Part shown: in pieces, positions 8,918 to 18,264 of the stretch
Numbering within the stretch: position 1 is the stretch's first letter
How the letters are laid out: every line of letters begins with the position of its first letter
Origin: RGIG8748 sp045544515
GTDB taxonomy: Bacteria > Bacillota > Clostridia > UMGS1810
Assembly (NCBI GenBank): GCA_045544515.1
Contig: JAZPZD010000002.1
Span: forward strand, 62,001-126,000
DNA length: 64,000 bases
Direction: 5' to 3'
Notes under the pieces: model-generated
The model's database searches: none
What the model was told of the DNA's origin: nothing
Seen by the model: the letters and a program-made list of their open reading frames with translations, nothing else
Position numbers and translations under genes: made by a program

Positions 8918-9478
8918 TTAGTCGGAATACAGCTTGTTGTATATTTTGGCACGCTTTTGAACTTTTTTTACATATTCTGCAGTTTCGGCAAAGGGTATTT
9001 TTTTAAGCGTGGTTTTTCCCTCGCTGTATCTCGTGTCCGAAAGCCACTTGTCAACATTGCCGGGGCCGGCATTGTACGCTGCTGCAGCGGTAAGCATATT
9101 GCCGTCGTAACGCTCTATGAGATAGTCAATATATGCACAGCCTATATGTATGTTTTGCTCGGCTTTGCCTATGTCCTGTTTGTCGATACCGAGCGAAAAT
9201 TCGTCTATACACCATGCGGCAGTTTCCTGTGTTAATTGCATAAGCCCTTGTGCATCCTTGTTGCTGTGGGCGTTTTCGTCAAAACCGCTTTCGGCACTTA
9301 TCATACCCATAACAAAGTATTTGTCTAGAGAATACATTTGAGAATATTTTTCGATTTCATCCGAGTATTTAATGGGGTATATCATTTTTAATAAAGGAGT
9401 CATAAACCCCGCAAGGCAAAACGAAATTATAAGTATTGTAACAAGGCTTAAAAAACCTACTTTGCTTTTTTTAAACAT
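8918..9478 (-). CDS. Lytic transglycosylase (SLT domain), membrane-anchored
   Basis: The 186-residue protein has one N-terminal membrane segment (residues about 9-30) and then an SLT/goose-lysozyme-like domain. Catalytic Glu lies in SAESGFDENAHS, followed by the family motifs GLMQLTQETAAW and AAAAYNAGPGNVDKWL. It cleaves the glycan strands of peptidoglycan to leave 1,6-anhydro ends. Its start overlaps the end of coaE by 8 bases with AAAGGA ahead of the ATG, so translation is coupled. The small size matches the YjbJ-type enzymes of Firmicutes. Confidence 0.92.
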   Translation of the reverse strand: MFKKSKVGFLSLVTILIISFCLAGFMTPLLKMIYPIKYSDEIEKYSQMYSLDKYFVMGMISAESGFDENAHSNKDAQGLMQLTQETAAWCIDEFSLGIDKQDIGKAEQNIHIGCAYIDYLIERYDGNMLTAAAAYNAGPGNVDKWLSDTRYSEGKTTLKKIPFAETAEYVKKVQKRAKIYNKLYSD

Positions 9479-10049
9479 ATTCCTTTAGCTCCTCTTCAAG
9501 AGCAGACAGCATAGTGTCTGTGTCGGCATTGTTATATATTGCAATATCGCATTTTTTGAGGTAGAACTCATCGTCCTGCTGGCTTTCTATCCTCTTTTTT
9601 GCCTCGTCATAAGTTTTGCCGTCCCGCTTTGTTATCCTGTCTATGCGTTTTTCTTTGTCAGCAAGTATGCACACGGTAATATCGCATATCTTATCAAGAC
9701 CTGCCTCTATAAGAAGAGGTGCATCTATCACAATGTTTTTGCCTTTGTTTTTTTCTATGGTGTCCTCTATCTCTTTTTTTACATATTTGTGAGTGATTTG
9801 ATTTAATTTTTTTAGCTTGCCGCTATCCGAAAAGACTATCTTGGCAAGATACTGCCTGTTTAAGTTTTTGTCTTCTGTAAGAACATATTCCCCAAAAAAG
9901 TCTGCTATCTCATCAAGGCACCTGCTCCCTGCAAGACACAGCTCACCATATACCCTGTCTGCGTCTATAATGAGATATCCTTTGCTCTTAAAAAACAAGC
10001 ACGCGGTGCTTTTGCCCGTTCCCGAGCCGCCTGTAAGACCTATTGTCAT
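9471..10049 (-). CDS. coaE: Dephospho-CoA kinase
   Basis: The 192-residue protein has the P-loop GLTGGSGTGKST at its N-terminus, the DAPLLIEAGL lid/CoA-binding motif near residue 110, and the IDRITKRDG region. This is the full family length. It phosphorylates dephospho-CoA at the 3' hydroxyl, the last step of CoA synthesis, in the cytoplasm. It follows polA by 14 bases and overlaps the transglycosylase gene; polA-coaE adjacency is common in Firmicutes. Confidence 0.95.
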   Translation of the reverse strand: MTIGLTGGSGTGKSTACLFFKSKGYLIIDADRVYGELCLAGSRCLDEIADFFGEYVLTEDKNLNRQYLAKIVFSDSGKLKKLNQITHKYVKKEIEDTIEKNKGKNIVIDAPLLIEAGLDKICDITVCILADKEKRIDRITKRDGKTYDEAKKRIESQQDDEFYLKKCDIAIYNNADTDTMLSALEEELKEYV

Positions 10050-10063
10050 TTTGCATCAATCCT

Positions 10064-12697
10064 TTATTTTGCATCATACCAGCTGTATGCACTCTTTGCC
10101 TCTGCAACAAGCGGTACAGAGAGCTTTGCAGCGTTTTCCATACAGTCTTTTAAGATTTGCTTTACTTGGTTTTCTTCTTCCTTGGCAGCTTCTATGATAA
10201 GTTCGTCGTGAACCTGAAGTATCAGAGAAGATTTGAGGTTTCGTTTCCTTAATTCTCTGTCTACAGATACCATAGCGATTTTGATAATATCTGCCGCAGT
10301 TCCCTGAATGGGTGTGTTTCTCGCCATACGCTCACCTGCCGAGCGCAGCATAAAGTTAGAAGAATTAATCTCGCTTATGCGGCGGCGTCTTGAAAACATG
10401 GTTTCCACATAGCCGTCGTTTTTGGCAGATACTATGATTGAGTTCATATATTCTGCCACACCCTTGTATTTGTCAAAATAATTATTTATATAATCTCTGG
10501 CTTCTTTTACGCTTATGCCCAAGTCCTTTGCAAGAGAAAAATCTCCCATTCCGTATACAATACCAAAGTTTACGGTTTTGGCATGGCTTCGCATAACAGG
10601 TGTTACATCCTCAATACCAACGCCAAAAACGCCCGATGCAGTAAGTGTGTGAACATCTATGCCGTTTTTAAAAGCATCGGAAAGTGCCTCATCTCCCGAA
10701 ATGTGCGCAAGAACTCTAAGTTCAATCTGCGAATAGTCCGCATCTATAAGAACACAGCCCTCTTTTGCAACAAACATTTTTCGTATCTGGCTTCCAAGTT
10801 CTGTCCTTACGGGAATGTTTTGAAGATTTGGTTCGGACGAGCTTATTCTTCCTGTAACGGTAACTGTCTGATTGAATTTGGAATATACTCTGCCTGTTTT
10901 GTCATCAGCCACACAGAGAAGACCGTCGCCATAGGTGGATTTTAGCTTGCTTATCTGTCTGTATTCAAGGATTTTTCTTACTATTTCGTTGTCATCTGCA
11001 AGCTTTTCCAAAACCTCGGCATTGGTGGAATATCCCGTTTTGGTCTTCTTGTCGGATTTAAGTCCCAACTTTTCAAAAAGTATTACGCCAAGCTGTTTTG
11101 GGGAATTAATATTAAAGTTCTCTCCTGCAAGAGTATAAATTTCCTCTTCCAGCACAGACAGCTTTTGCTTTAATTCTTCGTTGAATTTCACAAGGCTCTC
11201 TTTGTCTATGAGAAAGCCCTTTATTTCCATATTGGCAAGAACCCTTATAAGAGGCAGTTCTATATCATAAAACAGCTTATCCTGTCCGTCTTGTTTAATC
11301 CTGTCTTCCTCATATGCCTTGAGCTGTGAAATTGCAGGAATAAGTGTCCCGAGATATGATAAAAGCTCGGTTTCGTCTATATCCAAAATGGTCTTTAGGT
11401 TCTTTCCGCTTCCGAAAATTTCCTTGTCTTCTTTGATAGCGAGCGACAAAAAGTCCATTGCAATATCACTTACATCATATGAGTTTTTTAGGGGATTTAT
11501 TATATAAGCACCTACGGAAATATCAAAATAATTGTCGTCCATCTCCACACCGTACTTATCTAAAAAGACCATATCCTCTTTTATATCAGAGGATACCTTG
11601 CATATGTTCTTGTCCCCGACAAAAGACTTTAATACCTCTGCAATGTTTGGGTATGTGTCTTTTGCAAAATACACAGTATCGCCCGACAAAAACGCCAACG
11701 CTCCCATATCCTCTGTGCCCTTGAATATTTTGTATACCAAGGTATCTCCTGCAAGCGAAAGATACTCCATACAAGAGCGTACATCAGCCAAAGTGCATAC
11801 CTTTTTGCTCTCAGTCTGTGTTGCAGTATTCTGGGATAGCTTCTTTAAGAAAACGCTGAATTCCAGATTGGTATAAATCTCTGCAAGACGCTCTGTGTCG
11901 TACTCTTTTACAAATGCATCTGCAATCTCAAAGTCCAAATCCACATTTGTGTCTATGGTGCAGAGCTTTTTGCTTAAGTATGCCATTTCCTTGCCGTCTG
12001 CTAATTTCTGTCGGGCGGCGGGTTTAACTATGCTGTCATCCAAATTATCGTACAGATTTTCTATTGAGCCAAACTTTTTTATATATTCAAAGGCTGTCTT
12101 TTCGCCTATGCCTTTGACACCCGGGACATTGTCGGAGCTATCGCCCATAAGCCCTTTGACATCTACAAACTGCTTTGGTGTAACGCCATAGATATCCCAG
12201 ATGTCGTCGGAATCCAGAGTCTGCGTAGTTGTGGTTCCTCCCTTGGTTACAGTAAGCAGTATCTTGGTGGTGTCTGTGGCAAGCTGCAAATCGTCCTTGT
12301 CGCCTGTAAGCACAAAACACTCAACCTCGCTGTCTTTGCACATACGGCTCACTGTTCCTATGATGTCGTCTGCCTCAAAGCCTTCCTTTTCCAATATGGT
12401 TACATTCATTGCCGAAAGGATCTCTTTCATAACGGGCATCTGCATCTTGAGTTCTTCGGGCATACCCTTTCTTTGTGCCTTGTACTTGTCATACATCTTG
12501 TGGCGGAAAGTAGGAGCTTTAAGGTCAAAAGCCACCGCAACATATTCAGGACTAATATCCTCCATATGCTTTAGCATAATATTCAAAAATCCGTAGATGG
12601 CATTGGTATACATACCCTTGCTGTTGGTAAGAAGTCTAATTCCGTAGAAAGCACGGTTTATTATACTGTTGCCGTCTATTATAAGAAGTTTTTCCAT
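10064..12697 (-). CDS. polA: DNA polymerase I
   Basis: The 877-residue protein has an N-terminal 5' nuclease (KLLIIDGNSIINRAFYG start; GDKDDLQL; GLMGDSSDNVPGVKGIG). A degenerate 3'-5' exonuclease domain covers residues about 300-470, where the DxE metal motif is not visible. The polymerase domain carries DADYSQIELRVLAHISGD and QVHDELIIEA. It processes Okazaki fragments and fills repair gaps, which fits the nearby uvrAB. The loss of proofreading residues matches Bacillus-type Pol I. The ATG at 12697 follows an AGGAG site. Confidence 0.97.
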   Translation of the reverse strand: MEKLLIIDGNSIINRAFYGIRLLTNSKGMYTNAIYGFLNIMLKHMEDISPEYVAVAFDLKAPTFRHKMYDKYKAQRKGMPEELKMQMPVMKEILSAMNVTILEKEGFEADDIIGTVSRMCKDSEVECFVLTGDKDDLQLATDTTKILLTVTKGGTTTTQTLDSDDIWDIYGVTPKQFVDVKGLMGDSSDNVPGVKGIGEKTAFEYIKKFGSIENLYDNLDDSIVKPAARQKLADGKEMAYLSKKLCTIDTNVDLDFEIADAFVKEYDTERLAEIYTNLEFSVFLKKLSQNTATQTESKKVCTLADVRSCMEYLSLAGDTLVYKIFKGTEDMGALAFLSGDTVYFAKDTYPNIAEVLKSFVGDKNICKVSSDIKEDMVFLDKYGVEMDDNYFDISVGAYIINPLKNSYDVSDIAMDFLSLAIKEDKEIFGSGKNLKTILDIDETELLSYLGTLIPAISQLKAYEEDRIKQDGQDKLFYDIELPLIRVLANMEIKGFLIDKESLVKFNEELKQKLSVLEEEIYTLAGENFNINSPKQLGVILFEKLGLKSDKKTKTGYSTNAEVLEKLADDNEIVRKILEYRQISKLKSTYGDGLLCVADDKTGRVYSKFNQTVTVTGRISSSEPNLQNIPVRTELGSQIRKMFVAKEGCVLIDADYSQIELRVLAHISGDEALSDAFKNGIDVHTLTASGVFGVGIEDVTPVMRSHAKTVNFGIVYGMGDFSLAKDLGISVKEARDYINNYFDKYKGVAEYMNSIIVSAKNDGYVETMFSRRRRISEINSSNFMLRSAGERMARNTPIQGTAADIIKIAMVSVDRELRKRNLKSSLILQVHDELIIEAAKEEENQVKQILKDCMENAAKLSVPLVAEAKSAYSWYDAK

Positions 12698-13076
12698 ATA
12701 TTTCAGCTCCTAAAAATTCTCTATTTTATTAGTATACCAAATATCATTAAAAAAAGCAAACAAAAAGGGGATGTAAAATGAAGCGCAGAACGCTTATAGG
12801 CTTGATTTTTGATATCTTACAGTTTTAAAGCACCGAAAAACACTAAATTTTTATGTAGAAATCCGCAAAATTTGCAGATTTCTCAAATTTTTAGCCTATA
12901 AGCTCTAAACGAACTTCACCTCTCGGCGTACCTTTGTACGCCTTCGGGTCCCCCTCGCAAGGCAAGCCTCACTCGGTTCAGTTCGTTTATTCTGCATCTT
13001 ATTTTCCTATCCCCAAAATCTAAAGCGGGGCTGTAAAAAATTCAAACGAATTTTTTACAGCCCCTTTTGAAACAAA
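12698..13076. other. Structured intergenic region between polA and putP
   Basis: No gene is seen. GCTTATAGGCT (12792-12802) is repeated inverted as AGCCTATAAGC (12893-12903), and between them AGAAATC...GATTTCT forms an inner hairpin. About 12905-12990 is a GC-rich palindromic block containing CGTACCTTTGTACG. The block resembles, in layout, one at about 23.2 kb. A strong terminator follows at 13027. Confidence 0.5.
13027..13068 (-). terminator. Strong hairpin terminator after putP
   Basis: GGGGCTGTAAAAAATTC and its exact complement form a 17-bp stem with a four-base loop (13027-13064). The stem runs close to the putP stop codon at 13077 and could work both ways. Confidence 0.75.
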
Positions 13077-14612
13077 TTAATCATCAATAGAATTATCCGT
13101 TGCCCTCTCATATATAGCAATAACCTCGTCGGAAGGCTTTTTGTCAATAAGAGTTACTATAATTGCAGCTATAGCACCTATTATAAATCCGGGGATAATC
13201 TCGTAAACGCCTGTAAGTGATGTAAGTGCAGTGCCACCTGAAACGGGGAGCCACAACCAGAGCATATCCACAGCTGCTCCTACGATTATACCGGCAACTG
13301 CGCCCTTGTATGTAAATCTCTTCCAGAATAGTGACAAAAGTACCGCAGGTCCGAATGCCGCACCAAAGATACCCCAGGCATTGGAAACAAGATCCATAAT
13401 TGCCTGTGCAGCCTTGCCCTCGCTCGATGCAATAAAGTATGCAACAACAGAAATTGCTATAACAACCAAACGGCTTACCCATACAACCTCTTTGTTAGAT
13501 GCGTTCTTTCTTAAAAGCGGTTTGTAGATATCGCTTGTAAATGATGATGCCGCAACCAGAAGCTGAGAGTCTGCAGTAGACATTGATGCCGCAATAATTG
13601 CCGCAAGCAGAAGTCCTGCGATAAATGCGGGGAATACATCGCGTGCAAGCTCTACAAAAACAAGCGACTGCTTGCCCGATGCCAAAAGCTCTTTGGAAAG
13701 GTCAGTGCCGTTGGAATATACAAACATTCTGCCAAAGTATGCAATAACGATAGTTGCCGCAAGAGAGAGCACAACCCAGATGATTGCAACTGTTGCGGAC
13801 TTTTTGACCATAGAGGGTTTTTCGATAGCCATAAATCTTACGATGATATGAGGCATACCAAAGTAACCAAGTCCCCAGCCGAGACCCGAGAGAATATCCT
13901 GCCAGCTTGCATTAAAGAAGTTGGCAACAAATCTGAACTCTTCTCCGTTTGGCCCTGTGTACACAGTAGAGAGTGCCGAAGTGTCTAAATCCTTGACAAG
14001 ACCTACAACGATGGGAACTATAAGAAGTGCCGCAAGCATAAGAAGTCCCTGGAAAAAGTCTGTCCAGCAAACAGCGTTGAAACCGCCGAGGAAGGTGTAT
14101 ACAATAACTATTGCTGCAAAGATAAACATAGCCATTTCGGGTTTGAGAGAGGGAACAAGAGTAGTAAATACATCTGTACCTGCAACAAACGCCGATGCAA
14201 CATATATGGTAAAGCATACAAGGAAAACTACCGCACAGATAATGCTTAAAGCATGGCTCTTGGACATAAATCTGTTGGAAAGATATTGAGGAAGTGTGAT
14301 AGAGTCTCCCGAAGCCTTGGAAAACTTACGAAGTCTCTTGGCAACGAGTATCCAGTTTGCCGCAGTACCGATGGCAAGACCTATGCCTATCCACGCCTGA
14401 CCGAACCCAAATGCGAGGATACTGCCCGGAAGTCCCATGAGAAGCCACGCGCTCATATCTGATGCCTGGGCACTCATAGCTGTAACCCAGGGGCCCATAG
14501 CTCTTCCGCCTAAAAAGTAGTCCTTTTCTGTAACATTTTTGGATTTGAAGAAAAAGAACGCACCTATGGCAACCATTGCCACAAAGTATAGTGCAAATGC
14601 AAAAATATCCAT
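13077..14612 (-). CDS. putP: Sodium/proline symporter
   Basis: The 511-residue membrane protein belongs to the sodium:solute symporter family with about 13 membrane segments. The N-terminal signature KDYFLGGRAMGPWVTAMSAQ and the ASDMSAWLLMGLPG segment are characteristic of PutP and include the sodium- and proline-binding region of helix 2. It imports proline with Na+, for nutrition or osmoprotection. The sodium gradient could come from the oxaloacetate decarboxylase pump encoded at 42.7-46.5 kb. AAAGGAG precedes the ATG, and it stands alone with its own promoter and terminator. Confidence 0.92.
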   Translation of the reverse strand: MDIFAFALYFVAMVAIGAFFFFKSKNVTEKDYFLGGRAMGPWVTAMSAQASDMSAWLLMGLPGSILAFGFGQAWIGIGLAIGTAANWILVAKRLRKFSKASGDSITLPQYLSNRFMSKSHALSIICAVVFLVCFTIYVASAFVAGTDVFTTLVPSLKPEMAMFIFAAIVIVYTFLGGFNAVCWTDFFQGLLMLAALLIVPIVVGLVKDLDTSALSTVYTGPNGEEFRFVANFFNASWQDILSGLGWGLGYFGMPHIIVRFMAIEKPSMVKKSATVAIIWVVLSLAATIVIAYFGRMFVYSNGTDLSKELLASGKQSLVFVELARDVFPAFIAGLLLAAIIAASMSTADSQLLVAASSFTSDIYKPLLRKNASNKEVVWVSRLVVIAISVVAYFIASSEGKAAQAIMDLVSNAWGIFGAAFGPAVLLSLFWKRFTYKGAVAGIIVGAAVDMLWLWLPVSGGTALTSLTGVYEIIPGFIIGAIAAIIVTLIDKKPSDEVIAIYERATDNSIDD

Positions 14613-14642
14613 AAATTCATCTCCTTTTGTAAATACTTTACT

Positions 14643-14671
14643 ATTTTAACACATAAAAGCAGAAAAATCAA
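14643..14671 (-). promoter_or_regulatory. Promoter of putP
   Basis: TTGATT, 17 bases, TAAAAT on the minus strand, ending about 30 bases upstream of the putP ATG. Confidence 0.65.
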
Positions 14672-14676
14672 TACAA

Positions 14677-14707
14677 AAAACGGAGCATTTTGTATGTGCT
14701 CCGTTTT
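14677..14707 (-). terminator. Terminator of the acyl-CoA ligase gene
   Basis: AAAACGGAGCA and TGCTCCGTTTT form an 11-bp stem just after the stop at 14713, with a T-run on the minus strand. Confidence 0.8.
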
Positions 14708-14712
14708 CAACA

Positions 14713-16398
14713 TTATACAGTTTTTATTTCTTCGTTTCGTCTGATTTTGTTGGTAGTAGTCTTTATAAGAGGTTCCTTTGTAACGGTAAGTCCCTTTATA
14801 TATTTGTATCTTGGGAGAGTTTTGTTTATTTCCTTTATTTTCTCCCAGATTATGTCGTGAGCTTTTTCTTCGTTGATTACCGTGGGGTCGTATACTGCCT
14901 TGCACATAATCTTATCAAAGCTTATACCGCCGTCCTCGCTAAATCCGTATACAAAGCTTTCCATTATGCCGTCTATGCGGTTTACAAGAGTTTCTATCTC
15001 CTCGGGGAATATCTTTTTGCCGTTTTTAAGTACAATCATATCCTTGCTTCTGCCTGTGATAAAAAGGTATCCGTCTTTGTCGATATAACCCAAATCGCCT
15101 GTATTAAACCAGCCGTCATTAAGAACGGCATCCGTTGCCTCCTGGTTTTCGTAGTAACCCATCATTACGATAGAGCCTTTTACCTTAATCTGACCTATGC
15201 CGTCGGCATCTTTTTCATCTATTTTTACTTCAACATTTCTCATAGGTATGCCCACAGAACCAAGTCTGCGGAATTTTTCGTTTTCGGCAGAGATAACAGG
15301 TGATGTTTCTGTAAGTCCGTAGCCCTGAACGATATCTACACCTATATCATCAAAAAAGAGCATGGTTTCGGGGTCAAGCGGTGCTCCGCCCGAAATTATA
15401 TGTCTCATACTTCCGCCAAGGCCGTCAATCAACTGTTTGAACACTTTGCGTCTTATGTCTATACCGAATTTCCTTAAGAATTTTGTGACTTTGCGCATTG
15501 TTTTAACAAGATTTTCCTTACCCTGCTTTTTTACTTCCTTTTCCACAGCCTTTTTCATACTGTCTATAAGAAGAGGAACACCCACAAAGAGAGTAACTCC
15601 GTATTCTTTTAAATTCTGCTTTACATACCTCAATCCGTCGGTAAATACCATGGTAACACCACAAGAAAGCATAACTGTAAGACCGGTAGAACCGAATATA
15701 TGATGAAACGGCAAAAATGCAATACTGGTATCTGTATGGCGGATATCTTCTACCATCTGCATGTCACACACATTGCATGCGATACCTCTTTGGTTTAGCA
15801 TAACTGCCTTTGCCTTGTCGGTTGTGCCTGATGTAAAAAGCAGTACACTCATTGCATCGGGGTCTAATATGCAGTTTTCAAACTCATTGTTTCCGCCGTC
15901 TATGATTTTCTTGCCGTTTTCCAATATGCTCCAGAAATTCAAGTCTCCGTTCTCGGTGGGAATAAAATATTTTACATTGGTTTTTCCGTTTTCTTTTATT
16001 GCAAGAATTTTGTCCTCATACTTGATATCGTATACAATAGCCTCTGCCTTGCTTCTTGCAAGAGAGTCTTCGAGTTCAGTTACTCCGAGCTCCTTATCAA
16101 GAGGAACAGAAACCATACCGCCCAAAAGCGATGCAAAGTGTGTTACTACCCACTCATAGCTGTTTCTGCCTGCTACGGCTATTCGGCATCCCTTTAAACC
16201 GAGAGAATACATACCCGTACCAAATGAGTTTATGTCATTTAAAAAATCTTTGAATGTTTTTTTGATATATGTTTTTTCCTTGCCGTTTACTTTCTTTATT
16301 ATAAAAGCGTCTTTACCTGCATATTTATCTGCAGAGTTATACAAAAGTCCCTTTACAGTATCAAAAAATGTAACCTCTCTCAACTTATTTTTTTCCAT
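14713..16398 (-). CDS. AMP-forming acyl-CoA synthetase (long-chain fatty-acid-CoA ligase type)
   Basis: The 561-residue protein is a full-length ANL superfamily enzyme. It carries the ATP-binding motif LLFTSGTTDKAKAVML, the A5-type motif GYGLTETSPVI, and GWFNTGDLGYIDKDGYLFITG ahead of the hinge, in the expected order. Such enzymes activate a carboxylic acid as acyl-AMP and transfer it to CoA. The chain length cannot be set from sequence, but the layout fits medium/long fatty acids. GGGAGG precedes the ATG. A 23-base palindrome overlaps its promoter, suggesting repression by a ligand-responsive regulator. Confidence 0.88.
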   Translation of the reverse strand: MEKNKLREVTFFDTVKGLLYNSADKYAGKDAFIIKKVNGKEKTYIKKTFKDFLNDINSFGTGMYSLGLKGCRIAVAGRNSYEWVVTHFASLLGGMVSVPLDKELGVTELEDSLARSKAEAIVYDIKYEDKILAIKENGKTNVKYFIPTENGDLNFWSILENGKKIIDGGNNEFENCILDPDAMSVLLFTSGTTDKAKAVMLNQRGIACNVCDMQMVEDIRHTDTSIAFLPFHHIFGSTGLTVMLSCGVTMVFTDGLRYVKQNLKEYGVTLFVGVPLLIDSMKKAVEKEVKKQGKENLVKTMRKVTKFLRKFGIDIRRKVFKQLIDGLGGSMRHIISGGAPLDPETMLFFDDIGVDIVQGYGLTETSPVISAENEKFRRLGSVGIPMRNVEVKIDEKDADGIGQIKVKGSIVMMGYYENQEATDAVLNDGWFNTGDLGYIDKDGYLFITGRSKDMIVLKNGKKIFPEEIETLVNRIDGIMESFVYGFSEDGGISFDKIMCKAVYDPTVINEEKAHDIIWEKIKEINKTLPRYKYIKGLTVTKEPLIKTTTNKIRRNEEIKTV

Positions 16399-16410
16399 AA
16401 TTTACCTCCC

Positions 16411-16433
16411 AATCTAATGTCTGACATCAGATT
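16411..16433. promoter_or_regulatory. Palindromic operator in front of the acyl-CoA ligase gene
   Basis: AATCTAATGTC-T-GACATCAGATT is an inverted repeat with 10 of 11 positions matching. It overlaps the -10 box and ends 12 bases before the start codon, an ideal repressor position. The ATGTCTGACAT core resembles sites of FadR-type GntR regulators; that assignment is inference. Confidence 0.7.
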
Positions 16434-16457
16434 AGCACATTTTTCACACTTTGTCAA
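16429..16457 (-). promoter_or_regulatory. Promoter of the acyl-CoA ligase gene
   Basis: TTGACA (16457-16452), 17 bases, TAATCT (16434-16429) on the minus strand. The -35 box lies in the last codons of the upstream FtsW/RodA-like gene, and the -10 box overlaps the operator. Confidence 0.75.
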
Positions 16458-17781
16458 CTTGTAAACGAGATTTTTCTTTCTTGTGAGAAATAGCAGTTAG
16501 TATTCCAAGCATTGCAAAGCTCACTATTATCGAGCTTCCGCCTGCGCTTACATAGGGCATCGTTATGCCCGTTAAGGGTATCATTTTGGTAACACCGCCG
16601 ATTATTATAAACGCCTGACCTGCGAGGCTTGTTATTATAGCAAGAGCGAGTGCCCTGTCAAAGGGCTCCCTTACCTCCATTGCAATTTTGCAACCTCTGT
16701 ATGCAAGGATAAAGTAGAGCATAATAATGGCAAAACCCATAAAAAGCCCCATCTCAAAGCAAATAGCCGAAAAAACGAGGTCGGACTCTATAACCCATAT
16801 GTTGTGTGCTCCGCTAAGACCCAATCCTGTGCCGAAAAATCCGCCCGAACAGATAGCCTTTAAGGATTCATACAGTTGCTGTGTTCCCTGCGGTTTGCCG
16901 AGCTCTTCGTAATAGTAGTACACCTCGGGGTCGAGCCATATTTCCACACGGTCGAGTGCTCTTGCAAAAGCCCCTACCCTGTCGCCGACTGCAAAAATAA
17001 CAAATACGCCGAGCGAAACTATAACAAGATTGATAATAGGAATTACAAGTGCCACATCGTAGACAACCATCATTGCAAAATACACAAAGAAGAACAGAAC
17101 AGCTGTGCCGAGTTCGCCCTGCAAAAGAAAAAGTGCAAGACAAACATATACAAAAATGAGCATAACCTTGTCTTCCTTTGTTACGCCAAACAGCCTGCCC
17201 CTAAATCCCGAAAGTCTCTGCTTTTTGGAAAAAAGAGACGCCGTGGCAAAGAGAAAGCAAAGCTTGATTATCTCCGATGGCTGAATACCTATTGAGCCAA
17301 AGCTTATCCAGTTTTTTGCTCCGCCTACACTCCCTGCAAAAACAAGGGTAAGTGCAAAAAGCAGTACCGTCATACCTGCATAGAGTTTAAAAAGTGAGCT
17401 CCACTTATTAAATACCCTGTATACAAAATAGCTCAGGTAGAATATCCCCATACCAACAAGAAACCACTTGAGCTGATTTCGGGCGATGGTGATGAGCGAT
17501 TTTGACGGATTTTCGTACTCGGCACTCTGCTGAATACCGAGGCTGTAGAGTATTATTATGCTCATTGACGAGAGCATCGCAACCAAAAGAAACGGATACG
17601 GATCGCCCAAATCGAGAGCATATATAAGTATATAGGTAATAATTATCACCGAGCATATTATACCCATTGCATAGATAAGCTCGTTTGTTTTTTTGCCGGG
17701 GTAGAGGTAGAGTGTAAGAAAGCAGATGATGTTAAACAGGACAACCATTGCTACCGCGCCAAATCTGAATTTTGTCCGCAT
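16444..17781 (-). CDS. FtsW/RodA/SpoVE-family peptidoglycan glycosyltransferase
   Basis: The 445-residue protein has about 10-12 membrane segments and the SEDS-family pattern, including GAKNWISFGSIGIQPSEIIK and the late MIPLTGITMPYVSAGGSSII. SEDS proteins polymerise lipid II into glycan strands, paired with a class B PBP. The gene follows an FHA-domain gene by 9 bases. The FHA-SEDS-PBP set is common in Clostridia, but here no PBP follows. A class B PBP gene sits at 50211 instead. Whether it serves division, elongation or sporulation cannot be told. Confidence 0.9.
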   Translation of the reverse strand: MRTKFRFGAVAMVVLFNIICFLTLYLYPGKKTNELIYAMGIICSVIIITYILIYALDLGDPYPFLLVAMLSSMSIIILYSLGIQQSAEYENPSKSLITIARNQLKWFLVGMGIFYLSYFVYRVFNKWSSLFKLYAGMTVLLFALTLVFAGSVGGAKNWISFGSIGIQPSEIIKLCFLFATASLFSKKQRLSGFRGRLFGVTKEDKVMLIFVYVCLALFLLQGELGTAVLFFFVYFAMMVVYDVALVIPIINLVIVSLGVFVIFAVGDRVGAFARALDRVEIWLDPEVYYYYEELGKPQGTQQLYESLKAICSGGFFGTGLGLSGAHNIWVIESDLVFSAICFEMGLFMGFAIIMLYFILAYRGCKIAMEVREPFDRALALAIITSLAGQAFIIIGGVTKMIPLTGITMPYVSAGGSSIIVSFAMLGILTAISHKKEKSRLQVDKV

Positions 17782-17790
17782 AGCACACCT

Positions 17791-18246
17791 CTAATCCATA
17801 TCATTTTCCACAAAGACAAAGGTTATGTGTCCAAGACCTATCTTGTCACCACTTTTTAGTGTGACGGTGTAGTTGCCTATGTGCTTGCCGTTGTAGAGAG
17901 TACCGTTGGTACTGCCCAGATCCTCCAGGTAGAACTCACCGTCTGCAAAAAATATCCTTGCGTGGTTTACCGACAAAAACGGGTCGGGTATGGAAATGTC
18001 ATTTTTCTTTCCTCTGCCGATTACTGTGTTTTCCCTTACGGCATAGGAATCATAGAGTTTAAAGCCCAAATCTTTTTTTCTGCCCGAAAGTTTAAGATAT
18101 GCCATTCCGTCTGTTGCAACTCTTCTGGCTCTTTTGGTGTCCGAGATGTCAAGGTAGACCATCTTTACCACTCTTAGTATAAAAAGATAAACAACACCTA
18201 TGAGAATATATTTGATTATATTTGAAACCAGTTCAAAAACTCCCAT
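17791..18246 (-). CDS. Membrane-anchored FHA-domain protein
   Basis: The 151-residue protein has one N-terminal membrane segment (residues about 10-28) and a C-terminal forkhead-associated domain with GRGKKNDISIPDPFLSVNHA and DLGSTNGTLYNGKHIG, the classic phosphothreonine-binding loops. It probably recruits a phosphorylated partner to the wall-synthesis machinery, given the SEDS gene 9 bases downstream. No Ser/Thr kinase gene is present in the window. Confidence 0.92.
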   Translation of the reverse strand: MGVFELVSNIIKYILIGVVYLFILRVVKMVYLDISDTKRARRVATDGMAYLKLSGRKKDLGFKLYDSYAVRENTVIGRGKKNDISIPDPFLSVNHARIFFADGEFYLEDLGSTNGTLYNGKHIGNYTVTLKSGDKIGLGHITFVFVENDMD

Positions 18247-18264
18247 AATGATTACTCCGTTCGT

